A DNA stretch of 29,730 nucleotides from Burkholderiaceae bacterium (GCA_019428955.1 JAHYJF010000008.1:1-29730), one strand, 5' to 3'; numbered from the stretch's first letter, positions 1-7,628 are shown. Notes: generated from the sequence alone by a model not told the origin. Made by a program: numbers and translations.

Positions 1-225
1 GCCATGGGGTTGGATGAATGGCTGAGAGCGGTGGCGAGCATCGGCGGTGTTTCGCTGGTGCCGATCAGCGCGCAGGTCGCCGTCCAGTCGGCGAACCTGT
101 CCGGCGAATTTCACCAGGACCCAGCCGACCGCATGATCGTCGCGCTGGCGCGGAAGCATAACGCGGCGTTGGTCACTGCCGACCCGCGCATCCAGGGCTA
201 CCCTCACGTGCGCTGGATCTGGTGA
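1..225 (+). CDS. PIN-domain toxin (VapC family), 3' part only
   Basis: This is the C-terminal part of a PIN-domain ribonuclease; the start lies left of the window and the frame is open from base 1. The visible 74 codons hold the late PIN motifs: a DPADRMIVALA helix with an acidic residue and an LVTADPRI strand ending in Asp, which complete the Mg-binding acidic cluster in VapC proteins. Family members are about 125-140 residues, so roughly half is missing. VapC toxins cleave RNA, usually tRNA or rRNA, and are held by a cognate antitoxin normally encoded just upstream, outside this window. It opens a long run of TA genes. Confidence 0.85.
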   Translation, partial: AMGLDEWLRAVASIGGVSLVPISAQVAVQSANLSGEFHQDPADRMIVALARKHNAALVTADPRIQGYPHVRWIW

Positions 226-273
226 AGCGCGCGTTGCTCCGCAGGGCCGAGTATGCGTGTTTTGCTCCGATAA

Positions 274-291
274 GTAGCACATACGTGCTAC
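274..291. promoter_or_regulatory. Palindromic operator upstream of parDE-like module
   Basis: A perfect inverted repeat GTAGCAC-(ATAC)-GTGCTAC lies 28 bp before the antitoxin start. Ribbon-helix-helix antitoxins usually bind such palindromes to repress their own operon, so this is the likely autoregulatory site. A strong ribosome binding site, AAGGAGG at 307-313, follows. Binding itself is inferred. Confidence 0.55.
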
Positions 292-319
292 ATTGGCGTC
301 TTCATGAAGGAGGTCAAAC

Positions 320-604
320 ATGAGCACCACCACCATTCGCATCGAAGACGAGTTGAGGACCCGCGTGGCCGCCGCCGCCGAGCGCACCGGCAAGACGGCA
401 CACGCCTTCATGCTCGATGCCATTGCCCAGACAGTCGAGCAGGTGGAACTCGACGACGAGTTTCATCGGGTGGCCGATCAACGCTGGGCCAAAGTGCTGG
501 CCAGCGGGAAGACCGTGCCCTGGAACGACGCGAAGGCGTATCTCGAAGCACGCGCGCGCGGCGAGCGCGCCAGCAAGCCGGCCGCACGGAAATTGGGAAG
601 TTGA
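320..604 (+). CDS. Ribbon-helix-helix antitoxin (ParD/CopG-like)
   Basis: A 94-residue protein that opens with a short beta strand (TTTIRIEDEL) followed by two helices (RTRVAAAAERTGKTAHAFML), the pattern of ribbon-helix-helix DNA-binding antitoxins. The basic C-terminal tail would wrap the toxin. The ATG is preceded at 6 bases by AAGGAGG, which fixes the start. The toxin gene begins 9 bp after its stop, the usual antitoxin-first order. It probably represses its own operon through the palindrome at 274-291 and neutralises the ParE-type toxin. The family is clear; the exact subfamily is not. Confidence 0.85.
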   Translation: MSTTTIRIEDELRTRVAAAAERTGKTAHAFMLDAIAQTVEQVELDDEFHRVADQRWAKVLASGKTVPWNDAKAYLEARARGERASKPAARKLGS

Positions 605-613
605 AGGATCGAC

Positions 614-913
614 ATGGCTCGGATCGAGCTGGCAGCCGAGGTCATCAAGGACTTCGATCGTTTCCTGAAGCACATGGCCGAGTTCGAGATCGAGGATGCG
701 CCCGGACGAATCGCTGAAATCATCAGGGCCGTGCAGATCCTGGCCGACAACCCGTTGATCGGTCGGCCGGTCAGGGGCGGCAAACGCGAACTGGTGATCG
801 GGCAGGAATCGCGGGGTTACGTCGCGCTGTATCGCTTCGTGTCAGATATCGATACCGTCTTTGTGCTGGCGATTCGCAGTCAGCGGGAATCGCGGCTCAA
901 GAGCAAGAGATAG
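614..913 (+). CDS. RelE/ParE-family toxin
   Basis: A 99-residue basic protein with the RelE/ParE fold order: N-terminal helices (ELAAEVIKDFDRFLKHMAEF), a middle segment around NPLIGRPVRGGKRELVIG, and the late strand pair ending FVLAIRSQRES. The pattern of Arg residues after NPLIGRPV resembles ParE more than RelE, so gyrase poisoning is more likely than mRNA cleavage; this is inference. It is the second gene of the module, 9 bp after the antitoxin, with AAGGA just before its ATG. Its last codons and stop lie in a 16-bp sequence that recurs before tviB copy 2. Confidence 0.85.
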   Translation: MARIELAAEVIKDFDRFLKHMAEFEIEDAPGRIAEIIRAVQILADNPLIGRPVRGGKRELVIGQESRGYVALYRFVSDIDTVFVLAIRSQRESRLKSKR

Positions 914-919
914 GGAAAG
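904..919. repeat. 16-bp direct repeat, copy A
   Basis: CAAGAGATAGGGAAAG spans the end of the parE-like toxin (Lys-Arg-stop) and the first bases after it. The identical 16 bases occur at 5535-5550, also across a Lys-Arg-stop, directly before tviB copy 2. One such match by chance in 30 kb is possible, but the same placement over a stop codon is notable. Confidence 0.6.
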
Positions 920-1098
920 CAACCAAAATGTTTAAGCTCTCCGAAGCCAAACTCGCCAATACTGGGCTGGGCTACTGCGTTAGCCGGCCCGAACGGTGAG
1001 TTCGCGATTGCCGGCGTATTAAGCGCTGCCGATAACAAGGAACATCTTCTGTCGCATGCAAAACGCAGCGTATAGTATGGGGCCGATTGGGACCCATA

Positions 1099-2307
1099 AT
1101 GAACGTTGACGAACCCATGAACGCCAAGCCTGAGCCCCGTTCCACCATCGACTTGCCAATGAAGGTTAGAGCCGGGCGCTACATCCGTCAGCCCGGCGGC
1201 TACAGCGCGTTTATCCCGGCGCCGTTACCACCGAATCCACCCCTCGAACTGTCGGGCGAGCTGCAGGCGCTGCTGTCGCAGGCCGACAGAGCGCTGGGGC
1301 GCCTGGACGGATCAGTGCAGACGTTGCCCAACCCGGATCTCTTCGTGTTCATGTACGTGCGCAAGGAGGCGGTCCTGTCCAGCCAGATCGAGGGGACACA
1401 AAGCTCGTTGCAGGACTTGCTGGCAGCCGAGGCACATTTCCTTGACCCCGATATGCCGCGTGACGTGGGCGACGTGGTGAACTACGTCAGTGCGATGAAC
1501 CACGGGTTGAGACGTCTGCACGAACTTCCGGTCTCGGTGCGTCTGATTCGCGAGATTCACGCCCACATGATGCAGGGTACGCGCGGCGGCACACTGCAGC
1601 CTGGAGAACTGCGCACCAGCCAGAACTGGATTGGCCCGGCGGGCTGCACGCTAGCTACGGCGACCTTCGTGCCACCACCGCACCATGCCGTGCCCGCGGC
1701 GCTGGGCGAGCTCGAGAATTTCCTCCACCGCGGCGACACGCTGCCGCCGCTGCTGAAGATTGCGCTCGCTCATGTCCAGTTCGAAACCATCCATCCGTTC
1801 CTTGACGGCAACGGGCGTATCGGCCGCCTGCTGATCACCTTCCTGCTCATGGAGCGCGAAGTGCTGCACAAACCCGTGCTCTATCTCTCGTACTACTTCA
1901 AGAAGCATCGGCAGGAGTACTACGAGCTTCTCCAGGCGGTCCGCGACCGCGGCGACTGGGAAGCCTGGCTGGCTTTCTTCCTGAGGGGTGTAGTGGAGGT
2001 TGCCTCGGAGGCCGCCGACACTGCCCGGCGCATCCTGAAGTTGCGTGAGGAACATCGTGCGGCCATCACCGAGCAGATGGGTCGCGCGGCCGCGAATGGT
2101 CATCGGGTGCTCGAATCGCTGTTTGATCGGCCAATCGTCACGGTAAAGGACGTGGAGAATCTAATCGGCACGACCTACGCCGGGGCCAACAGCATCGTCG
2201 CACGCCTGGTGCGTGTCGGGGTGCTCGAGGAAATGACCGGCTTCGCGCGCAACCGCCGATTTCGCTACGCGCCCTACATCGCACTGTTCAATGAGGATCG
2301 TGGATGA
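1099..2307 (+). CDS. Fic-domain protein, probable AMPylase with N-terminal inhibitory helix
   Basis: A 402-residue Fic protein that transfers AMP (or a related group) to target hydroxyls. The signature HPFLDGNGRIGR is intact at about residues 232-243, with the catalytic His first. The inhibitory motif SSQIEGT at about 94-100 matches the S/T-xxx-E-G/N consensus, so this is a class II, self-inhibited Fic and needs no separate antitoxin; none is adjacent. The C-terminus (about 325-400) looks like a winged helix, common in this subfamily. ATG 1099 is chosen over TTG 1087; neither has a strong ribosome site. A possible -10 TATAGT lies at 1071-1076. Its TGA overlaps the ATG of tviB copy 1. The upstream 185 bp hold no convincing gene. 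Confidence 0.9.
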   Translation: MNVDEPMNAKPEPRSTIDLPMKVRAGRYIRQPGGYSAFIPAPLPPNPPLELSGELQALLSQADRALGRLDGSVQTLPNPDLFVFMYVRKEAVLSSQIEGTQSSLQDLLAAEAHFLDPDMPRDVGDVVNYVSAMNHGLRRLHELPVSVRLIREIHAHMMQGTRGGTLQPGELRTSQNWIGPAGCTLATATFVPPPHHAVPAALGELENFLHRGDTLPPLLKIALAHVQFETIHPFLDGNGRIGRLLITFLLMEREVLHKPVLYLSYYFKKHRQEYYELLQAVRDRGDWEAWLAFFLRGVVEVASEAADTARRILKLREEHRAAITEQMGRAAANGHRVLESLFDRPIVTVKDVENLIGTTYAGANSIVARLVRVGVLEEMTGFARNRRFRYAPYIALFNEDRG

Positions 2308-3590
2308 CACCCATGCGCACTCTCTCCCAAGTCAGGCTCGCCGTCATCGGACTGGGCTACGTCGGCCTGCCGCTCGCCGTCGAGTTCGGCAAGAAGCGTT
2401 CGGTAACCGGTTTCGACGTCAACGCCCGGCGCATCGCCGAGCTGCAGGCGGGGGTCGATCACACGCTCGAGACCGATGCCGCCGAGCTGGCCGAAGCCAG
2501 GCACCTCACCTTCACCACCGACGCCGCGAAGCTCAGGAAGTGCAACGTCTTCATCGTCACCGTGCCCACGCCGATCGACGGTCACAAGCGCCCCGATCTA
2601 ACGCCGCTCATTCGCGCCAGCGAAACGGTGGGCAAGGCGCTCAAGGCGGGCGACGTGGTGATCTATGAATCCACCGTGTATCCCGGCGCCACCGAGGAAG
2701 ACTGCGTGCCGGTGCTGGAGAAATTCTCGGGCCTGAAATTCAACGTCGACTTTTACTGCGGCTACAGCCCCGAGCGCATCAACCCCGGCGACAAGGAGCA
2801 CCGCGTCACCACCATTCGCAAGGTCACCTCCGGCTCCACCCCCGAAGCCGCTGACCTGGTGGACGAGCTCTACAACCAGATCATCACCGCCGGCACGCAC
2901 CGCGCCGAGTCGATCAAGGTGGCCGAGGCCGCGAAGGTGATCGAGAACACCCAGCGGGATCTCAACATCGCGCTCATCAACGAGCTGGCGTTGATCTTCA
3001 ACCGCATGGGCATCGATACCGAGGCGGTCCTGAAGGCCGCCGGCAGCAAGTGGAATTTCCTCCCCTTCAGGCCCGGCCTGGTGGGCGGGCACTGCATCGG
3101 GGTCGACCCCTACTACCTCACCCACAAGGCGCAGGCCATCGGCTACCACCCCGAGATCGTGCTCGCCGGCCGGCGCCTGAACGACAGCATGGGCGCCTAC
3201 GTGGTCACGCAACTCGTGAAGGCGATGACCAGGCGCCGCATCATGGTCGACGGGGCGCGGGTGCTGGTGATGGGGCTCGCCTTCAAGGAGAACTGCCCCG
3301 ACCTGCGCAACACCCGGGTGGTGGACATCGTCCACGAGCTCAGGGGCTACGGCGTGACCGCCGAGGTCCACGACCCCTGGGTGTCGGCGGAAGAAGCGAA
3401 ACACGAATACGGGCTCGACATGGTCGCCAGGCCGCGCAAGGGACGCTACGACGCGATCGTGCTGGCGGTGGCGCACGAGCAGTTCAAGGCGATGGGCGAG
3501 GAGAAGATCAGGGCGCTCGGCAAGACAGCGCACGTGCTCTACGACCTGAAGTATCTGCTGCCGGCCACCGGGAGCGATTTGCGGCTATAG
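2304..3590 (+). CDS. tviB: UDP-N-acetyl-hexosamine 6-dehydrogenase, TviB/VipA type (copy 1)
   Basis: This enzyme oxidises C6 of a UDP-N-acetylhexosamine twice with NAD to the uronic acid, a precursor of Vi-like or other acidic capsule sugars. Visible are the Rossmann motif GLGYVGLPLA, the VTVPTPID segment, the ESTVYPGATEE loop, the substrate-binding EAAKVIENTQRDLNIALINE helix and the catalytic Cys in GGHCIGVDPYYL (Cys261 counted from ATG 2313). The length of 425-428 is normal for TviB. ATG 2304 overlaps the Fic stop by 4 bp (ATGA); ATG 2313 is the start that matches copy 2. It is identical to the copy at 5555-6832. WecC-type UDP-ManNAc dehydrogenase is the alternative substrate reading. Confidence 0.9.
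   Translation: MTPMRTLSQVRLAVIGLGYVGLPLAVEFGKKRSVTGFDVNARRIAELQAGVDHTLETDAAELAEARHLTFTTDAAKLRKCNVFIVTVPTPIDGHKRPDLTPLIRASETVGKALKAGDVVIYESTVYPGATEEDCVPVLEKFSGLKFNVDFYCGYSPERINPGDKEHRVTTIRKVTSGSTPEAADLVDELYNQIITAGTHRAESIKVAEAAKVIENTQRDLNIALINELALIFNRMGIDTEAVLKAAGSKWNFLPFRPGLVGGHCIGVDPYYLTHKAQAIGYHPEIVLAGRRLNDSMGAYVVTQLVKAMTRRRIMVDGARVLVMGLAFKENCPDLRNTRVVDIVHELRGYGVTAEVHDPWVSAEEAKHEYGLDMVARPRKGRYDAIVLAVAHEQFKAMGEEKIRALGKTAHVLYDLKYLLPATGSDLRL
2313..3586. repeat. 1,274-bp exact direct repeat, copy 1 (tviB coding sequence)
   Basis: No difference was found between this stretch and 5555-6828. Identity begins at the A of the internal ATG and stops in the last sense codon (CTA here, CTG in copy 2). 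The flanks on both sides are unrelated. No terminal inverted repeats or target-site duplications are visible. Confidence 0.95.
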
Positions 3591-3610
3591 GGGTGTTCAA
3601 TATAGACAGA

Positions 3611-3629
3611 TGTCCACGTAACGTGTACA
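3611..3629. promoter_or_regulatory. Near-perfect palindrome upstream of abiE-type operon
   Basis: TGTCCACGT-A-ACGTGTACA is a 19-bp inverted repeat with one mismatched pair and a perfect CACGT-A-ACGTG core. A TATAAA hexamer follows at 3631-3636. AbiEi antitoxins bind inverted repeats before their operon and repress it, so this is a likely autoregulatory operator; binding is inferred. Confidence 0.5.
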
Positions 3630-3639
3630 TTATAAAAAC

Positions 3640-3669
3640 ATGAACAATCACCCATCCCCAGGTGGATGA
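3640..3669 (+). other. Nine-codon upstream reading frame overlapping abiEi start
   Basis: ATG 3640 opens a nine-residue frame (MNNHPSPGG) whose TGA overlaps ATG 3666 as ATGA. The annotated abiEi starts have AGGTGG directly against them, a poor ribosome-site spacing, so translation of this short frame could feed ribosomes onto abiEi. It could equally be chance. Confidence 0.25.
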
Positions 3670-4691
3670 TGCCCCAACCGACCGATCAGCACGGAGTTCT
3701 CAAGCGAGCCGTTGCGGCCCTCGAGGCGGCTACCGGGTTGCACGCCGCGGTTTTGGCCGAGCCCAACGAGAAAGACCACCGGAATGCAATGCTCGAACTC
3801 TTCGTGAATGACCGCCCCATCCGTTTCGCCGCCGAGATCAAGGCGGTGGATCGCTTTCAGACGCTGGGCGCGATCAAGGCAATGGACGCTCGGGGAACGC
3901 CCCCAACCCTGTTGGTCGCCCCGTACATCACCGCGGCAACCGCGCAGCGGTGCCGCGAGATCGGTCTGCCGTTCATCGATGAGGCCGGCAATGCCTACTT
4001 GGAGGCGCCGGGATTATTCGTTTACGTCACGGGGAAGCGCCGGGCCGAACCGACGCGAATGGCTTCCGCTGCGCGCGCGCTGGCCCCTGCCGGCTTGCGG
4101 ATCGTATTCGCCTTGCTTCACAACCCGGAACTGGCGGGGGCGTCATACCGGGAGATCGCACGGACAACGGGCGTTGCGCTCGGCACCGTGGGCAACGCGA
4201 TGGCCGACCTGGAGGCACGTGGTCACCTCGCCCCGGAACAACCCGGCCCGCGTCGCCTGCTGGCTCCCGAGCGTCTGCAGCAGGAATGGGTCACCCACTA
4301 CCCGATCAGGCTGCGCCCAAAGCTCCAAGCACGTCGATTCACGGCGCCCAGGCCTGACTGGTGGCGCGATCTGGATATCGGCCTGCACCAAGCTTACTGG
4401 GGCGGCGAGGTGGCCGCCGAGAAGCTCACCGGATATCTGAAAGCCGAAAAGCTCACCCTCTACGTGAAAGACAGACCGGATCCATTGATTCTCGCCAACC
4501 GGCTGCGCCCCGAGCGCGACGGTGAAATCGAAATCCTGGAAGCGTTCTGGATACCGGATGAAGCCAACGGTGATATCGCGCCGCCGCTCGTCGTCTATGC
4601 CGACCTGATGGCCAGCACTGATCCCCGCAACATCGAAGCTGCCGAACTGATCCGTGACCGGTATCTCGCCAAGGCTCCACGCGCGGCCTGA
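3666..4691 (+). CDS. Type IV TA antitoxin, AbiEi family
   Basis: A 341-residue protein of the larger AbiEi-like group. The N-terminal part has strands around MLELFVNDRPIRFAAEIKAV and the conserved PFIDEAGNAYLEAPGLFVYVTG segment. A winged-helix follows at about 158-190 (ASYREIARTTGVALGTVGNA, then MADLEARGHL). The C-terminal half carries HQAYWGGEVAAEKLTGYLKA, typical of these proteins. AbiEi represses the operon and counters the AbiEii nucleotidyltransferase without forming a tight complex. The start could be 3666 or 3669. The toxin gene starts 38 bp before this stop. Abortive phage defence is the known role for some members. Confidence 0.8.
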   Translation: MMPQPTDQHGVLKRAVAALEAATGLHAAVLAEPNEKDHRNAMLELFVNDRPIRFAAEIKAVDRFQTLGAIKAMDARGTPPTLLVAPYITAATAQRCREIGLPFIDEAGNAYLEAPGLFVYVTGKRRAEPTRMASAARALAPAGLRIVFALLHNPELAGASYREIARTTGVALGTVGNAMADLEARGHLAPEQPGPRRLLAPERLQQEWVTHYPIRLRPKLQARRFTAPRPDWWRDLDIGLHQAYWGGEVAAEKLTGYLKAEKLTLYVKDRPDPLILANRLRPERDGEIEILEAFWIPDEANGDIAPPLVVYADLMASTDPRNIEAAELIRDRYLAKAPRAA

Positions 4692-5544
4692 TCGCCCCGT
4701 CGATGCTCTGCTCGTCGAGATCCTGCGACGCGTTGACGCAGTCACGCGCGAGCTGCACATCGATTACTTCGTTGGCGGCGCCGTGGCGCGTGATCTGATC
4801 CTTGCCCACGTTTTCGGCAAGGACACGGGCCGCGCCACCCGAGACGTCGATCTGGGCATATGCATCGACGACTGGGAACAACTCGACCTGCTGAAGGCAA
4901 AGCTGATCCAGGGAGACGATTTCCTCAGCGACCCGAGGATTCCCGGCAGGCTGATCTACAGGCGAGAGAAAGATGTCTTTGGCATTCACCTGGATCTGCT
5001 GCCGTTCGGAGGGGTGGAGAACGCCGACGCGACCATCGCGTGGCCGCCCGGCATGGACATCGTGATGAACGTGGCCGGGTTTGCCGAGGCGCGCAGCGCG
5101 GCGCTCATGGTGGCGGTTGCTGATGGCGTTGTCGTTCCCGTCGCCTCGCTGCCTTCGTTATCCGTGCTCAAACTCGTTGCCTGGCGCGAGCGACATCTGA
5201 CAACCTCGAAGGATGCGACCGACTTCCTGCTGATTGCGCGGCACTACCACGGTGCGGGCCAACTGGATCGCTTGTACGAGACTGAGTCCGCAATGCTGCA
5301 GGCCACTGATTTCGATCCAGAGGTGGCAGGCGCGATGCTGCTGGGCAAGGACGCGGCGGAAATCTGCTTGCCCGCCACCGCGCGAAGCATCAGGTTCATT
5401 TTTACCGACCCTCAACTCGGACAACGCCTGAGCGACCAGCTCTTGCGGCGTGCGCTTGCCTCCGGCGACGCAGCCGGCAGCGCGCGGGTGGACGGCCTCG
5501 TTGATGCTTTCTGCAGCGGGTTCGGGGTAGAGGACAAGAGATAG
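4654..5544 (+). CDS. AbiEii/AbiGii-family nucleotidyltransferase toxin
   Basis: A 296-residue DNA polymerase beta-like nucleotidyltransferase. The active-site pattern is complete: Gly-Gly at 41-42 followed by ARD, the metal acids in TRDVDLGI (Asp64, Asp66), a third acid in HLDLLPF (Asp114), and the Lys in LSVLKLVAWRER (Lys173). AbiEii toxins transfer nucleotides to targets such as tRNA acceptor ends. A GTG at 4654 is the only plausible start and places the gene 38 bp inside abiEi, so the two are translationally linked. The stop lies within the 16-bp repeat, 10 bp before tviB copy 2. Confidence 0.85.
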   Translation: MTGISPRLHARPDRPVDALLVEILRRVDAVTRELHIDYFVGGAVARDLILAHVFGKDTGRATRDVDLGICIDDWEQLDLLKAKLIQGDDFLSDPRIPGRLIYRREKDVFGIHLDLLPFGGVENADATIAWPPGMDIVMNVAGFAEARSAALMVAVADGVVVPVASLPSLSVLKLVAWRERHLTTSKDATDFLLIARHYHGAGQLDRLYETESAMLQATDFDPEVAGAMLLGKDAAEICLPATARSIRFIFTDPQLGQRLSDQLLRRALASGDAAGSARVDGLVDAFCSGFGVEDKR

Positions 5545-5550
5545 GGAAAG
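5535..5550. repeat. 16-bp direct repeat, copy B
   Basis: CAAGAGATAGGGAAAG, identical to 904-919. Here it covers the Lys-Arg-stop of the AbiEii gene and the purine-rich stretch serving as ribosome binding site of tviB copy 2. Confidence 0.6.
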
Positions 5551-5554
5551 GAAA

Positions 5555-6828
5555 ATGCGCACTCTCTCCCAAGTCAGGCTCGCCGTCATCGGACTGGGCT
5601 ACGTCGGCCTGCCGCTCGCCGTCGAGTTCGGCAAGAAGCGTTCGGTAACCGGTTTCGACGTCAACGCCCGGCGCATCGCCGAGCTGCAGGCGGGGGTCGA
5701 TCACACGCTCGAGACCGATGCCGCCGAGCTGGCCGAAGCCAGGCACCTCACCTTCACCACCGACGCCGCGAAGCTCAGGAAGTGCAACGTCTTCATCGTC
5801 ACCGTGCCCACGCCGATCGACGGTCACAAGCGCCCCGATCTAACGCCGCTCATTCGCGCCAGCGAAACGGTGGGCAAGGCGCTCAAGGCGGGCGACGTGG
5901 TGATCTATGAATCCACCGTGTATCCCGGCGCCACCGAGGAAGACTGCGTGCCGGTGCTGGAGAAATTCTCGGGCCTGAAATTCAACGTCGACTTTTACTG
6001 CGGCTACAGCCCCGAGCGCATCAACCCCGGCGACAAGGAGCACCGCGTCACCACCATTCGCAAGGTCACCTCCGGCTCCACCCCCGAAGCCGCTGACCTG
6101 GTGGACGAGCTCTACAACCAGATCATCACCGCCGGCACGCACCGCGCCGAGTCGATCAAGGTGGCCGAGGCCGCGAAGGTGATCGAGAACACCCAGCGGG
6201 ATCTCAACATCGCGCTCATCAACGAGCTGGCGTTGATCTTCAACCGCATGGGCATCGATACCGAGGCGGTCCTGAAGGCCGCCGGCAGCAAGTGGAATTT
6301 CCTCCCCTTCAGGCCCGGCCTGGTGGGCGGGCACTGCATCGGGGTCGACCCCTACTACCTCACCCACAAGGCGCAGGCCATCGGCTACCACCCCGAGATC
6401 GTGCTCGCCGGCCGGCGCCTGAACGACAGCATGGGCGCCTACGTGGTCACGCAACTCGTGAAGGCGATGACCAGGCGCCGCATCATGGTCGACGGGGCGC
6501 GGGTGCTGGTGATGGGGCTCGCCTTCAAGGAGAACTGCCCCGACCTGCGCAACACCCGGGTGGTGGACATCGTCCACGAGCTCAGGGGCTACGGCGTGAC
6601 CGCCGAGGTCCACGACCCCTGGGTGTCGGCGGAAGAAGCGAAACACGAATACGGGCTCGACATGGTCGCCAGGCCGCGCAAGGGACGCTACGACGCGATC
6701 GTGCTGGCGGTGGCGCACGAGCAGTTCAAGGCGATGGGCGAGGAGAAGATCAGGGCGCTCGGCAAGACAGCGCACGTGCTCTACGACCTGAAGTATCTGC
6801 TGCCGGCCACCGGGAGCGATTTGCGGCT
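5555..6828. repeat. 1,274-bp exact direct repeat, copy 2
   Basis: The partner of 2313-3586, in the same orientation, 3,242 bp downstream. Recombination between the copies would delete the abiEi/abiEii pair and one tviB. Confidence 0.95.
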
Positions 6829-6832
6829 GTAG
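5555..6832 (+). CDS. tviB: UDP-N-acetyl-hexosamine 6-dehydrogenase, TviB/VipA type (copy 2)
   Basis: A 425-residue protein identical to copy 1 from the Met at 2313 onward, with the same GLGYVG dinucleotide motif and catalytic Cys261 in GGHCIGVDP. The start is fixed by GGGAAAGGAAA directly before ATG 5555. It follows the AbiEii toxin by 10 bp, so it is probably expressed from the abiE promoter, as copy 1 may be from the fic promoter. Two identical copies may raise enzyme dosage or allow deletion of the intervening abiE module by recombination. The only nucleotide difference near the gene is the third base of the last Leu codon. Confidence 0.92.
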   Translation: MRTLSQVRLAVIGLGYVGLPLAVEFGKKRSVTGFDVNARRIAELQAGVDHTLETDAAELAEARHLTFTTDAAKLRKCNVFIVTVPTPIDGHKRPDLTPLIRASETVGKALKAGDVVIYESTVYPGATEEDCVPVLEKFSGLKFNVDFYCGYSPERINPGDKEHRVTTIRKVTSGSTPEAADLVDELYNQIITAGTHRAESIKVAEAAKVIENTQRDLNIALINELALIFNRMGIDTEAVLKAAGSKWNFLPFRPGLVGGHCIGVDPYYLTHKAQAIGYHPEIVLAGRRLNDSMGAYVVTQLVKAMTRRRIMVDGARVLVMGLAFKENCPDLRNTRVVDIVHELRGYGVTAEVHDPWVSAEEAKHEYGLDMVARPRKGRYDAIVLAVAHEQFKAMGEEKIRALGKTAHVLYDLKYLLPATGSDLRL

Positions 6833-6903
6833 GCTGGGGCGTGGGCCGCAAGCGGCAAGACATGGCCAGCCACCGAACTGCGCAGCGAGGTCGTGCCGTT
6901 CGC

Positions 6904-7251
6904 TTACGCCGCCAACGGCTGGATCTTCCGGGCAAGTTGCGCGCCGCGTTCGCGCTTGATCGTCTCGATGTCGTACTGAGCCTGGAGGTTCAGCCAGAAT
7001 TGCGGATCGATGCCAAAGGCCAGGCCCAGGCGCACAGCCGTATCTGCGCTGATCGCCCGCGTACCGGCGCAGATCTCGTCGACCCGACGCTGTTGCACAC
7101 CGATATCCTTGGCGACGCGATAGCGCGTGATGCCCAGCGGCTCGATGAAGTCATGGAGCAGAACCGAGCCCGGGTGTACGGCGGCCAGCTTTCGGCCGGT
7201 CGTCAGCTCCGCGAAAGTGTCAGGTTTGTTGTCCTTGCGTGCGATGCTCAT
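6904..7251 (-). CDS. higA: HigA-type antitoxin, XRE-family helix-turn-helix
   Basis: A 115-residue protein with the HigA signature PGSVLLHDFIEPLGITRYRVA leading into the helix-turn-helix (VAKDIGVQQRRVDEICAGTRA, about 46-66) and the closing DTAVRLGLAFGIDPQFWLNLQ. It binds DNA and the HigB toxin. It lies second in the operon, 33 bp after the toxin gene, the reversed order typical of higBA. The pair is transcribed toward tviB copy 2, and only 71 bp separate the two convergent stops. Confidence 0.92.
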   Translation of the reverse strand: MSIARKDNKPDTFAELTTGRKLAAVHPGSVLLHDFIEPLGITRYRVAKDIGVQQRRVDEICAGTRAISADTAVRLGLAFGIDPQFWLNLQAQYDIETIKRERGAQLARKIQPLAA

Positions 7252-7284
7252 GTTGCCGTTCCGTTGGTTTCTGCGCTTACAGGT

Positions 7285-7566
7285 TCAGTGATAGTCGACC
7301 ATCTCGACGTCAAGTGCCGCGCCATCGCGCCAGCGAAAGCACAGGCGCCGCTGATCGTTCATCCGAATGCTCCGCTGGCCCTTGCGGATCCCCCTGAGAG
7401 CCTCGAGGCGGTTGCCCGGTGGCGCCCGCAGGGTATCGAGCGTCGGGGCGGCATCGACAATCTTCAGATTGCGGCGAGCCACTTCCTGGATCTGCCGCGG
7501 CAGCCCGCGTACTTCCAGTCCATGGAAGACCGCGGCGGTGCGTTTGTCAGCGAAGCTCTCGATCAC
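7285..7566 (-). CDS. higB: HigB-type toxin, RelE/ParE superfamily
   Basis: A 93-residue ribosome-dependent mRNA interferase. It starts IESFADKRTAAVFHG, the usual HigB N-terminus, which supports the GTG at 7566 as start although the frame is open further upstream. The late pattern SIRMNDQRRLCFRWRDGAALDVEMVDYH is diagnostic for this group. A plausible promoter, TTGACG, 18 bases, GATACT, ends only a few bases before the GTG, so the mRNA may be leaderless. It is the first gene of the higBA operon. Confidence 0.88.
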   Translation of the reverse strand: MIESFADKRTAAVFHGLEVRGLPRQIQEVARRNLKIVDAAPTLDTLRAPPGNRLEALRGIRKGQRSIRMNDQRRLCFRWRDGAALDVEMVDYH

Positions 7567-7569
7567 GGT

Positions 7570-7616
7570 ATAGTATCGCGCAACGATATTAGAGTCGTCA
7601 AACGATAGTATCGCGC
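7570..7616 (-). promoter_or_regulatory. higBA promoter with paired 12-bp direct repeats
   Basis: ATAGTATCGCGC (plus-strand reading) occurs at 7570-7581 and 7605-7616, 35 bp apart start to start. On the minus strand a TTGACG -35 and GATACT -10 lie between and within the repeats. Binding of HigA to both copies would cover the promoter. The role is inferred from position. Confidence 0.5.
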
Positions 7617-7628
7617 GGCAAATGTACC

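Noticed and set aside
928..999. 23-codon frame after parE
   Set aside because: No ribosome site, no recognisable motif and no conservation evidence.
2598..3533. 311-codon minus-strand frame antisense to tviB copy 1 (and its twin at 5840-6775)
   Set aside because: Low-complexity Val/His/Asp-rich translation with no family pattern, exactly opposite a well-conserved enzyme; a GC-driven shadow.
2313..6828. tviB duplication as a composite transposon
   Set aside because: No terminal inverted repeats, no transposase and no target duplications at the repeat edges.
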